This document shows positions 55,854-63,905 of a DNA stretch of 64,000 nucleotides, in pieces. Each line of letters opens with the position of its first letter. The stretch's first letter is position 1. Origin of the DNA: Paracidovorax konjaci (GTDB lineage Bacteria > Pseudomonadota > Gammaproteobacteria > Burkholderiales > Burkholderiaceae_C); NCBI RefSeq assembly GCF_900112675.1, contig NZ_FOMQ01000014.1, forward strand, positions 20,773 through 84,772. Direction: 5' to 3'. The position numbers and the translations under genes were made by a program. The notes below the pieces were generated by a model, which was not told the origin of the DNA, did no database searches, and saw nothing but the letters and a program-made list of their open reading frames with translations.

Positions 55854-56185
55854 CACAGCGGAGCCCGGTCGGTGTCTTGCTGCTCTTGCAGCTCATCCAG
55901 CGTGATGATCCAGCGCTTGCGCGGCTTCACCCAGCGGCGGCGCTCTGCTATGGGCCGGACCACCCGCTTCCACAGCCATTCGGCAATCAGCAGAAGGGTG
56001 TAGATCACGGCCATGATTGACGCGATGGTCCCCCACGGGATTGCATTGACGGTTGCCCAGGACGGGCTGTAGCTGGCTGTGGCCGTTTGCGTGAACTGCT
56101 CCACCACGTCAGCCTTGGCGGCTGCGGCCGCGGCTAGTGCGCTGCCCGCCTTCACGATTGGCATGCTGATATCTGCTCGGTCCAT
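55853..56185 (-). CDS. Putative holin
   Basis: A 110-residue protein with a central TM (IPWGTIASIMAVIYTLLLIAEWLW), an Ala-rich N-terminal segment (GSALAAAAAAKADVVEQF) and a charged C-terminus. Position between X and the endolysin supports a holin role. Confidence 0.75.
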   Translation of the reverse strand: MDRADISMPIVKAGSALAAAAAAKADVVEQFTQTATASYSPSWATVNAIPWGTIASIMAVIYTLLLIAEWLWKRVVRPIAERRRWVKPRKRWIITLDELQEQQDTDRAPL

Positions 56186-56221
56186 TACGGTGTATCCCTC
56201 GATTTCATGGTTTTCTGGTGG

Positions 56222-56443
56222 TCAGTCCCACAGCTTCACGAGGGCCCGGGTGGGCTCTGGTGCTTGGACGAGGCGCACGGCCTGGCCCTCGGCAAGGTCG
56301 GCGGCGGACCGGGCCAATCCCGGATTCGCGGCCAGGGTGGCTTCGACGTTGCCGGCAGTGGCGCCGAGCCGGCGCCACGCCAGTGCGTCGAGCGTGTCGT
56401 GTGCGGCGGCTCGCACGGTGATTCCGTCGCGCGCCTGGCTCAT
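56222..56443 (-). CDS. X: Tail protein X (LysM-like)
   Basis: A 73-residue gpX-like protein: VRAAAHDTLDALAWRRLG, then VEATLAANPGLA, the LysM-like pattern (P2 gpX 67). The ATG overlaps the L stop by 4 bp. Confidence 0.92.
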   Translation of the reverse strand: MSQARDGITVRAAAHDTLDALAWRRLGATAGNVEATLAANPGLARSAADLAEGQAVRLVQAPEPTRALVKLWD

Positions 56444-56922
56444 AGCAATTCCGCGATGACACGCGGCCGGCTCTGCACGTCAGCGATGGCCCAGCGCAGC
56501 TGCTGCTGGAACCCTTCCACGCGGCCTTCCAGGGCTGCCATCACGCGGGCGCCTTTGCCGTCGCCCTGCGGCAGCGTGTCCATGTCGCGGTAGGCCTCGG
56601 CCAGCGCCGCCTGCACGTGCGCATAGATGGCAGATCGGTACTGCATCACCTTGATGCTCTTGCGCCCGATATGCGGGGCGGGCACCTCTGCCAGGCTGGC
56701 GTGGCCCGCCGCGCGCTGCTCGGCGGCCCATGTCTGGAGTTCCGCGTTCACCGTTGCCATGGCGGCTTCCAGGGCCAGCTGCAGGCGCTCAATGGTGGAG
56801 GTGCCATCCAGGCGGATGTCTGCGCGCAGCTGCTCGCGGTCGATGTCGGGAAACCATCCATCGTTGGCCACGGCCGGTTCGACGCCGCGGGCGGGAGGGT
56901 TGGCGGTGGCGATAAAGGACAT
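56440..56922 (-). CDS. L: Head completion/stabilisation protein L
   Basis: A 160-residue gpL-like head completion protein (VANDGWFPDIDREQLRADIRLDGTSTIERLQLALEAA; P2 gpL 169). ATG 56,922 gives the family start MSFIATANPP. Follows M after 113 bp. Confidence 0.92.
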   Translation of the reverse strand: MSFIATANPPARGVEPAVANDGWFPDIDREQLRADIRLDGTSTIERLQLALEAAMATVNAELQTWAAEQRAAGHASLAEVPAPHIGRKSIKVMQYRSAIYAHVQAALAEAYRDMDTLPQGDGKGARVMAALEGRVEGFQQQLRWAIADVQSRPRVIAELL

Positions 56923-57035
56923 GGTGGCTTCCGGAATAGGTGTGGCGGTGGCCCAGGGCCTGCGGCGATGCATGCATGCTTCGGCCCTGGGGCCGCCACG
57001 GTGCGGGGGTACGCTCGGTTTGCAGCGGCTGGTGC

Positions 57036-57746
57036 CTAGTCCTGGTCTTTCCCTGCCAGGCGACGGTCCAGCCGCTCGATGTCTTTTTTCACGCCGGCCC
57101 GGGGGTCCAGCTCCATGGCGCGCTGCAGCAGCGGCAGCGCTTCCTTGCACGTCTTGAGGGGCCGCGTTTTCATGTCCACGTCGTGCGTGCCGGTCTTGCC
57201 CAGCACCGCCCAGCCGGCCGCCTTGTACAGCTTGCTCTTTGCCTGGTCGGGCGTGTCTGCCGCCTCGGTCAGGGCAATGGCCTGGGCCGCCAGCAGGATC
57301 GCCGCCGGGCCTTGCTTCTTGCCCGCCAGGATCGCTTCGGCGATTTCGTCCTGCACGATGGTGGGCAGGTTCCGGTTGTATTGGTCCGGCGGCTTGATGC
57401 CGCTGGTCATGGCGTAGTCGGCGAGCTGCAGGCCGCGTTCGTAGTTGCCCGCGTCGATGTGCCACACCAGCAGCGTGGCCAGCACGTCGTCCTGCGTGCC
57501 CGGCCGCGCTTCCAGCACGCCGTCCAGATAGGCGTCATAGGCCGGCAGCATGGTGCGCTTCGCTTCGATCTTGCGTTCCACGCTGTGCATGTCTTTCAGC
57601 GCCAGCCGGTGCTGGTGCAGCTGCGCCAGGTGCAGTTCGTAGGCAGTGCCCACGGTCTGGCCATGGACGTTGCCGGACTCGGCCAGCGCGGCCTGCTGCA
57701 GGGCGAGGTGGTGCATTCGGTGGCGTTGTGCCGGGGTCTGTCGCAT
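57036..57746 (-). CDS. M: Terminase small (endonuclease) subunit M
   Basis: A 236-residue gpM-like terminase subunit (LALKDMHSVERKIEAKRTMLPAYDAYLDGVLE, TLLVWHIDAGNYERGLQLADYAM; P2 gpM 247). It acts with P to cut cos and start packaging. Confidence 0.93.
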   Translation of the reverse strand: MRQTPAQRHRMHHLALQQAALAESGNVHGQTVGTAYELHLAQLHQHRLALKDMHSVERKIEAKRTMLPAYDAYLDGVLEARPGTQDDVLATLLVWHIDAGNYERGLQLADYAMTSGIKPPDQYNRNLPTIVQDEIAEAILAGKKQGPAAILLAAQAIALTEAADTPDQAKSKLYKAAGWAVLGKTGTHDVDMKTRPLKTCKEALPLLQRAMELDPRAGVKKDIERLDRRLAGKDQD

Positions 57747-57780
57747 GTACGTTTCCTGTGGATGTGGCGGGCTGTTGCCT

Positions 57781-57816
57781 GCAAATAGCGGCCCCTTTTT
57801 TAGAGCAGCTATTTGC
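57781..57816. repeat. Inverted repeat between M and N
   Basis: GCAAATAGC (57,781-57,789) and GCTATTTGC (57,808-57,816) form a 9-bp perfect stem with an 18-nt loop containing T6. A related GCTATTTGCGGC lies at 34,089-34,100 upstream of ogr. It may be a host-type intergenic element or an attenuator between capsid and terminase genes. Confidence 0.6.
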
Positions 57817-57834
57817 GGCCGGTGGTGCTGTGGT

Positions 57835-58845
57835 TCAGGAAGCCACGATCTCGATGTTTTCGACCAAGCAGGCCTTGCCCAGGTCTTCGATCACGAAGGC
57901 GTCATTGCTGCTTTCGAAGGTTTCGATGCGGTCGCGCTTCGGGTTGTCGATGACGGCGCGGCGGCGCGCGCCGGCTTGGTAGTAGATGGACAGGTTGTCC
58001 AGGCTGGTGATGAGCACGGAGTGTTCCGGCACGTAGGGCACGGTAATCGCCGGCAGGCTCCCAAGGCGCGTCTGGCTGCGCACGATGTCGGCGGCCAGCA
58101 CCTCGCTGGGCGCCTTCTGGCCATCAACCAGCGGGAACAACTTGTCGTGCATCAGCCCTCGGCCGACTATGGCCACGATGTCGCCTGCCTCGGCATGCCA
58201 AGGGTCGAGCAGCGATTTGTAGGCGTCGTACACGAGGCCGTCGAGCGTCTTGTAGTCCCCGTTCGCCCCCACAGCCACCTTGCCCTCGGTCTTGCCGGAC
58301 GCCATGACGCGCGCGGCGGCCTGCTCGCGCAGGTTCTGCAGCCAGCCCTTGTTCACGTCCTGCAGCAGCGGCGCCGTTGCGCGGTTGGTGTTGGCTGCGG
58401 CCTGCACGCCGTTGAAGCCGATCATGATTCGATCGAGTGCGCATTGCCGCTGGATGGCACGAGCCATGCGCAACTGGAAGTCCGGGAACTTCGCCCACAT
58501 GTCGAGCTTCGCGTACTTCACGTGCGTGTCGTAATCGGTCTTCTTGCACTCGTACCCGCGGCCGTCCAGCGCCGCCACGTCGCGGGTTTCGCGGTCCTTC
58601 TGGTTGGTGTCGGTGCGGCTTGCCACAGGGCCATCGGTGCCCAGGCCCAGCTTCTCGCCCTGCATCTCATCAACTGGCACGATGTTGATGGACTTGAGGA
58701 AGTCGCTGTTTTCCTTGATGCGGCTTTCCAGCCGCTGCTGAATCGTGGGTGCCACGGCGAATTTCTCGCCGACGCTGGGCACTCCGTTCAGGTTCGCCTG
58801 GTCCGCCATGTAGGCATTGAACAGGATTCGGGTTGCGTTGTTCAT
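57835..58845 (-). CDS. N: Major capsid protein N
   Basis: A 336-residue P2 gpN-like capsid protein (MNNATRILFNAYMADQANLNGV, DTNQKDRETRDVAALDGRGYECKKTDYDTHV, RKDRI-like ending; P2 gpN 357). It is processed by O during head assembly. It follows O by 59 bp. Confidence 0.96.
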   Translation of the reverse strand: MNNATRILFNAYMADQANLNGVPSVGEKFAVAPTIQQRLESRIKENSDFLKSINIVPVDEMQGEKLGLGTDGPVASRTDTNQKDRETRDVAALDGRGYECKKTDYDTHVKYAKLDMWAKFPDFQLRMARAIQRQCALDRIMIGFNGVQAAANTNRATAPLLQDVNKGWLQNLREQAAARVMASGKTEGKVAVGANGDYKTLDGLVYDAYKSLLDPWHAEAGDIVAIVGRGLMHDKLFPLVDGQKAPSEVLAADIVRSQTRLGSLPAITVPYVPEHSVLITSLDNLSIYYQAGARRRAVIDNPKRDRIETFESSNDAFVIEDLGKACLVENIEIVAS

Positions 58846-58904
58846 GGTCTTCCTTGATCTTTGGTGCGTAGTGGCGATGGGGTGCTGGGTACGCGGTCGA
58901 TCCG

Positions 58905-59720
58905 TCAGCAGTCCGCCTTCATGGATGCGTCCGTTCCGGTGGCGCTGGGTCGCTGCGACGGGTTGCCGTCCTGGCGGCTCAGGTTTTCCTTCAGCGCGGA
59001 AAAATCGCCCTGCAGCTTCTCGCGGGCGGCGCGCTCTGCCGCCAGTTCGCGCCCCTGCTGCTGGATAGCAGCGTCAGCGGCGCCGAGCACTTCGAGCGCC
59101 CGCGTGGCGAAAGCCTCGGGTTTCTCCGGCGTCGGTGCCGGCTTGGGAACGATGGCGGTGCGCAGCTCGCCCAGCATGTCGGTGAACTTCGCCAGCAATC
59201 CGGACGCGATGCTCTCCGCTTCGCCTTCCAGGCCCAGGTCCGTTTCGACTGCGGCCGAGAACAGCGAGCCGTCGCTGTGCTTCTTTCCTGCGAAGGGGTT
59301 GCCGGCTGGGTTGCCGGCCGCGAACTTCAGTACCTCGGTGCCCAGGCTCGCCGGGCTGTCGGTGACGGCCAGGCCCGTCATGTATGCCTCGCCGGTCTTC
59401 GCGAAGTTCGGGTCCACCTCGATGCTGGAGAACAGTTTCTGCTTCGCTTTGTTCATGGCGACGAGGGACGGGAGCGCCTCGATCTGCGCGAACAGCGCGA
59501 GCTTGCCGTCTTCCACCGTGCGCGCCTCCAGCGCCAGCACGTCGCCCAGCGCGGCGAAGGCGCTGTCCGCGGTGACGCCGCGGATGTGCTCCAGCCACAC
59601 GCGGGCGCTGTACGTCGCGGGCTTGTAGTTCTTGGCCATTTGCTCGATCCAGCTGCGCTGGATTTCGCGGCCGTCGGTGGTGGCCCCCTCGGTTGCCACG
59701 CGGAAGAATTTGCTGGGCAT
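58905..59720 (-). CDS. O: Capsid scaffold/protease O
   Basis: A 271-residue gpO-like internal scaffold with an N-terminal serine-protease domain (ATEGATTDGREIQRSWIEQMAKNY, LWLEHIRG-type block) and a C-terminal helical scaffold (residues about 170-265). P2 gpO is 284. First gene of the O-N-M-L unit; divergent from P. Confidence 0.94.
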   Translation of the reverse strand: MPSKFFRVATEGATTDGREIQRSWIEQMAKNYKPATYSARVWLEHIRGVTADSAFAALGDVLALEARTVEDGKLALFAQIEALPSLVAMNKAKQKLFSSIEVDPNFAKTGEAYMTGLAVTDSPASLGTEVLKFAAGNPAGNPFAGKKHSDGSLFSAAVETDLGLEGEAESIASGLLAKFTDMLGELRTAIVPKPAPTPEKPEAFATRALEVLGAADAAIQQQGRELAAERAAREKLQGDFSALKENLSRQDGNPSQRPSATGTDASMKADC

Positions 59721-59803
59721 GTGCGGCTCGGTGCGGTGAAGTTGATCTGTTGCCTATGTTCCGCACCCGGGCCTTGCGGCGCAATTTGCGCGCGCTGTGG
59801 GGG

Positions 59804-59821
59804 GGCGAAGCACACTTCGCC
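59804..59821. promoter_or_regulatory. Hairpin in the divergent O/P promoter region
   Basis: GGCGAAG / CTTCGCC with loop CACA, a perfect 7-bp dyad in the 142-bp gap between O and P. The two late promoters must lie here; the dyad may be an activator site. A TGT...ACA pair is present but with 13 bp, not the 12 bp of the P2 Ogr site. Confidence 0.4.
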
Positions 59822-59862
59822 GCGCGTGCTTTCCGCGCGCGCGCGAAACACACTGCCCAGGC

Positions 59863-61740
59863 ATGACCGAAGCAGCAGCCACGCCCACCACCAGCGCCTC
59901 GAGCCGTCGCACGAAGCGAGCGGCCGATCAGGTGGACGCTTCCCCTGGGTCGAGCGCGTGCATTCCAGTGGGTGGCCTCCGCCACGGGGAGTGCAGCCCT
60001 GTTGACGGTGGCGCGGGAAAGCGGCGCGAGGCCCGGGCGCTTTTCTGGATGGGCTGGAAGTTGTCGCATATCGCCGAGCAGCTGGGAGTGCCGCGCGGCA
60101 CTCTGCACGGGTGGCACAAGACCGAGGGGTGGGCCGACGCGCCTTCATCGCAGCGCGTGGAAGCCGCCCTGGAAGCCCGCATGGTGACGCTGATTGCGAA
60201 GGACGTGAAGACCGGCGGCGACTACAAAGAAATCGACCTACTCGGGCGTCAGCTGGAGCGGCTGGCGCGCATCGGCAAGTATTCTCAGAGCGGTCGCGAG
60301 GCGGATCTGAATCCCGCGATCGAATCGCGCAACGCCGGGCCGAAGAAGAAGCCGCAGAAGAACCACTTCACCGAAGAGCAGGTGGAGAAGGTCTGCGAAG
60401 CGTTTCTGGATTCGATATTCGACTACCAGCGCACATGGTGGGAAGCCGCCATGGAGCGCACGCGGATCATCCTGAAATCCCGGCAGATCGGTGCAACCTG
60501 GTACTTCGCGCGCGAAGCGCTGGTGGACGCGCTCAAGACCGGCCGCAACCAGATTTTCCTATCGGCCAGCAAGGCGCAGGCATACCTGTTCCGGAACTAC
60601 ATTTTGCGTTTCGCATGGGACGTTTGCGGCATTGAGTTGAAGGGCGATCCCCTCATCCTGTCGAACGGTGCGGAGCTGCGCTTCCTTGGCACGAATTCGA
60701 AGACCGCCCAGGGGTACCACGGCAACCTGTATTTCGATGAGTTTTTCTGGACGAACGGGTTTGCCACGCTGAATGACGTGGCCAGCGGCATGGCGTCGCA
60801 CAAGCAGTGGCGCATGACCTACTTTTCTACGCCGTCGAGCGTGCAGCACGAGGCGTACGAATTCTGGACAGGCAAGCACCTGCGCAGGCCCGTGGAAATC
60901 GACGTGAGCCATTCGCACCTGCAGCACGGTGCGAAGGGGGCAGATGCGGCCTGGCGTCAGATCGTGACGGTGTTGGACGCGGAGCGAGGCGGCTGCGACC
61001 TGTTCGACATAGAAGACCTGCGCCGGCGCAAGTCGGAAGAGGTGTTCGACAACCTCTACATGTGCGGGTTCGTGGATGACTCGTTTTCGGTCTTCCCCCT
61101 CACGGCCATGCAGCGCTGCATGGTGGACAGCTGGGAAGTGTGGAAGGATTTCAAACCCTTTGTGCAGCGCCCGTTCGGCTGGCAGCCCGTCTGGATCGGA
61201 TACGACCCTTCGCACACTGGCGACCGCGCCGGCCTGGTGGTAGTCGCTCCACCTGTGAAGCCTGGCGGGCCGCTTCGCGTGCTGCACACCCAGCAGTTCC
61301 AGGGGATGGACTTCGACGCCCAGGCTCGCGCCATCAAGGACATCACCAGCCGCTACAACGTAGCTGCCATCACGGTGGATACCACCGGCATCGGGCAGGG
61401 AGTGTTCCAACTGGTGCAGAAATTTTTTCCTGCAGTTCGCGGCATCAACTACAGCGTGGACAGCAAGACCATGCTGGTGCTCAAGGCGCAGCAAGTCATC
61501 AACGCGGGCCGGCTCGAATTCGACTCCGGCAATCGCGACCTGGCCAGCAGCTTCATGGCGATCAAGAGGGAGCTGACGGCGAGCGGTCGCAGCGTGACTT
61601 ACGCCGCGGGTCGCAGCCAGGACACCGGCCATTCCGATCTGGCGTGGGCGGCCATGAATGCCATCTCGAATGAACCGCTCGATGCCGGCACCGGCCTGGC
61701 CAACGTGCAGGGCACGTCCTTCCTCGAAATCTCCGAATGA
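59863..61740 (+). CDS. P: Terminase large (ATPase) subunit P
   Basis: A 625-residue gpP-like terminase. An N-terminal HTH (ALFWMGWKLSHIAEQLGVPRGTLHGWHKTEGW) is followed by the ATPase with SRQIGATWYFAREAL (Walker A-like), LYFDEFFWTNGF (Walker B) and a C-terminal RNase H-like nuclease (WIGYDPSHTGDRAGLVVV). It is longer than P2 gpP (about 590) because of about 30 extra residues before the HTH (GSSACIPVGGLRHGECSP). ATG 59,863. Confidence 0.95.
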   Translation: MTEAAATPTTSASSRRTKRAADQVDASPGSSACIPVGGLRHGECSPVDGGAGKRREARALFWMGWKLSHIAEQLGVPRGTLHGWHKTEGWADAPSSQRVEAALEARMVTLIAKDVKTGGDYKEIDLLGRQLERLARIGKYSQSGREADLNPAIESRNAGPKKKPQKNHFTEEQVEKVCEAFLDSIFDYQRTWWEAAMERTRIILKSRQIGATWYFAREALVDALKTGRNQIFLSASKAQAYLFRNYILRFAWDVCGIELKGDPLILSNGAELRFLGTNSKTAQGYHGNLYFDEFFWTNGFATLNDVASGMASHKQWRMTYFSTPSSVQHEAYEFWTGKHLRRPVEIDVSHSHLQHGAKGADAAWRQIVTVLDAERGGCDLFDIEDLRRRKSEEVFDNLYMCGFVDDSFSVFPLTAMQRCMVDSWEVWKDFKPFVQRPFGWQPVWIGYDPSHTGDRAGLVVVAPPVKPGGPLRVLHTQQFQGMDFDAQARAIKDITSRYNVAAITVDTTGIGQGVFQLVQKFFPAVRGINYSVDSKTMLVLKAQQVINAGRLEFDSGNRDLASSFMAIKRELTASGRSVTYAAGRSQDTGHSDLAWAAMNAISNEPLDAGTGLANVQGTSFLEISE

Positions 61741-62816
61741 CTATGACGAAACGACAACGCCGGTCCGCCCCGCGGGCATTCCACGCACCTGCAACCCCTG
61801 CGCCTGCGGTGGTCACATCCGCGCCTCCACAGTCCCAGTCCTTTACCTTCGACCTGGGCGAGCCCGAGCCCGTCATAGGTGGCCGGTCGGCGCTGCTGGA
61901 GTACGCGGAGTGCATGCAGTCTGGCGAGTGGTACGAGCCGCCCGTGTCCCTTGCCGCCCTCGCGCGGCTCCTGCGCGTGGGCGCGCACCATGAATCGGCG
62001 CTGCGCTTCAAATGCAACGTGCTGTCCAGCACGCTGGAGCCTTCGCAGTGGCTCAGCGCCGCGGCCTTCCGCGGCTTCGCGCTGGATTTCCTGGTGCTGG
62101 GCAATGGCTACCTGGAGCGGCGCCGGAACGCCCTCGGCGGCTTGCTGGAGCTGCGGCACGCGCTGGGCAAGTACGTGCGCCGGGGCGTCGATCTGGACCG
62201 CTTCTTTTTCGTCACCGATCTGCAGAGCCCGCACGAATTTCCGCGGGGCGAGGTGCTGCAGCTACGCGAACAGGACATCCATCAGGAGGTGTATGGCCTG
62301 CCGCCGTACCTCGGCGCATTGCAGTCCGCCATGCTCAACGAATCGGCGACGCTGTTCCGGCGCCGGTACTACAACAACGGCAGCCACGCGGGCTTCATTC
62401 TGTACGTGACCGATGCGGCGCAGTCCCAGGGCGACATCGACAAGATGCGCGAGCAGTTGACCAAGACCAAGGGCGCGGGGAATTTCCGCAATCTCTTCTA
62501 CTACGCGCCGGGCGGAAAGAAGGAAGGCATCCAGCTTATCCCCATCAGCGAAGTGGCGGCGAAGGATGACTTTCTGAACATCAAGCACACCACCCGCGAT
62601 GACGTGCTGGCCGCCCACCGCGTGCCGCCGCAGCTGATGGGCATGCTGCCCAACAACGTGGGCGGGTTCGGCGACGTGGAGAAAGCGGCGACGGTCTTTG
62701 CACGGAACGAAATCGAGCCGCTGCAGGCGGCCATGGCACACGCGATAAACACCTGGGCAGGGCAGGAGGTGTGCCGGTTCCGGCCGTACCTGCTGCAGGC
62801 TGCCCAGGCCGCGTAG
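61737..62816 (+). CDS. Q: Portal protein Q
   Basis: A 359-residue gpQ-like portal (SFTFDLGEPEPVIGGRSALLEYAEC, LGNGYLERRRN, YYNNGSHAGFILYVTDA, VPPQLMGMLPNNVGGFGDVEKAATVF; P2 gpQ 344). It overlaps P by ATGA. Confidence 0.96.
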   Translation: MTMTKRQRRSAPRAFHAPATPAPAVVTSAPPQSQSFTFDLGEPEPVIGGRSALLEYAECMQSGEWYEPPVSLAALARLLRVGAHHESALRFKCNVLSSTLEPSQWLSAAAFRGFALDFLVLGNGYLERRRNALGGLLELRHALGKYVRRGVDLDRFFFVTDLQSPHEFPRGEVLQLREQDIHQEVYGLPPYLGALQSAMLNESATLFRRRYYNNGSHAGFILYVTDAAQSQGDIDKMREQLTKTKGAGNFRNLFYYAPGGKKEGIQLIPISEVAAKDDFLNIKHTTRDDVLAAHRVPPQLMGMLPNNVGGFGDVEKAATVFARNEIEPLQAAMAHAINTWAGQEVCRFRPYLLQAAQAA

Positions 62817-62862
62817 GCCCCATCCTGCGTGCACGCCCTGGCGGGCGCGCTACCCTGCGGGC

Positions 62863-63303
62863 ATGGAACCGCCTGCCATTCTCCGATCCGACTCCGCGCC
62901 CGGCAGCGCCGCCCGCCTGGCCGACACCGCGGCGACCGCTTGGCACTGTCATGTTGCGCAGCTGCGATTCTGCGGCGTCTACATGCCGGCCTCGCTGGTG
63001 TGGGAGCGCTATGCGTGCGCGGGGTGGCTCATCTGCCAGACCACGGGCACTCAGGAGTGGAGCGCCAATCTTTCGAGCGACCAGACAGGCCAGGACGCTT
63101 TGACGTTCCCGCTGTTTCGGATCGGCGCGGCCCGTGTCACGGATCGGGATGGGGTATTCCTGCTGCGCGGGCAGCAGTGGGACGCCGGGCGCCTGCAGTG
63201 CTGGCCGCAGGATTGGCTGTGCGGCCCGACCGCTGAAGCCACGCGCGCGGCGTTGATGCCGCTGGATGGATGGCTTCGGGCCCGCTACACCGGCAGGCTG
63301 TGA
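62863..63303 (+). CDS. Hypothetical protein beside the portal gene
   Basis: A 146-residue protein with Cys and Trp residues (HCHVAQLRFCGVYMPASLVWERYACAGWLICQTTG, RLQCWPQDWLCGP). No family recognised. It is the last supported gene before attR. Confidence 0.55.
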   Translation: MEPPAILRSDSAPGSAARLADTAATAWHCHVAQLRFCGVYMPASLVWERYACAGWLICQTTGTQEWSANLSSDQTGQDALTFPLFRIGAARVTDRDGVFLLRGQQWDAGRLQCWPQDWLCGPTAEATRAALMPLDGWLRARYTGRL

Positions 63304-63837
63304 CGCCTCCTATCCGGGCTCGCTGGGCGTGTTCTCTTCGGCCACCATCGGCGCCCACTCTCCGAGCCCGGCGGAGAGCGCAGAGCACGCGAGCGCCGTG
63401 CGCCGGCTGATGCAAGCGCTTTCGATTGCAGACATGCCCTCTCGCCCTCGGCTGGCCCGTCCCTCCAGGGCTCCAAGGATCGCGCACCCCTCCGGCCCCC
63501 GCCATGCCTCCGATCGTCCCTCTACGGCCTTCCTGGGGGCCTTCGCGCACCCCTTCGATGCCCCCTGACCCGCTCCCACCCCCTGCCCGGTAGGGGCGGG
63601 TTCGACCCTCGGCGCGCGGTCGAGACCCCGCCGCGCCCGCTCGCTTGATGTGTCGATTTCGTCGGTGGTGCCGACCCGGCGCCCCGCAAGGCCCGGCGCG
63701 GCCTGCCGCCCGATTTCATCGCTCTTTATCCTGTCGGAATCTGTCGGGATTCGTCGTTTTCTCGCACCCGTGCTCTGCAGGCATTGAAAAACCCTCTCCA
63801 CGCCCCTTCATGCCACCGCCAAGGCCCCTAAATCCGT
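63304..63837. other. Gene-free C-rich end region, possible cos
   Basis: About 530 bp between the last gene and the right arm site. The plus strand is C-rich and there is no ORF with good coding character. In P2 the cos site is next to Q, so the packaging site is expected here or just after Q. A G-rich tract GGTAGGGGCGGG near 63,590-63,601 and a repeated TGTCGG (63,732-63,750) are noted without proof. Confidence 0.4.
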
Positions 63838-63861
63838 TGGCCCATAGGTGGGCCCATAGAT
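63838..63861. promoter_or_regulatory. Putative integrase arm-type site, right end
   Basis: Contains the 18-bp ATAGGTGGGCCCATAGAT shared with the left end. It is preceded by GGCCC, so that GGCCCATAG occurs twice in tandem (63,839 and 63,851). It lies 45 bp inside attR. Confidence 0.6.
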
Positions 63862-63905
63862 ACCAAGAAAATCGCTCCAAGGCCCGTATTTCCTCATCCT
63901 ACGGC

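Noticed and set aside
57781..57816. Rho-independent terminator between N and M
   Set aside because: The stem has no T-run after it on the minus strand; M and L downstream must still be transcribed.
59796..59814. Ogr/Delta binding site (TGT-N12-ACA) between O and P
   Set aside because: The TGT and ACA are 13 bp apart, not 12, and I cannot place it relative to a promoter.
63310..63801. Open frame of 163 codons on the minus strand near attR
   Set aside because: Composition is Arg/Gly/Ala-rich, no domain is seen, no clear ribosome site, and it lies over the presumed cos region.
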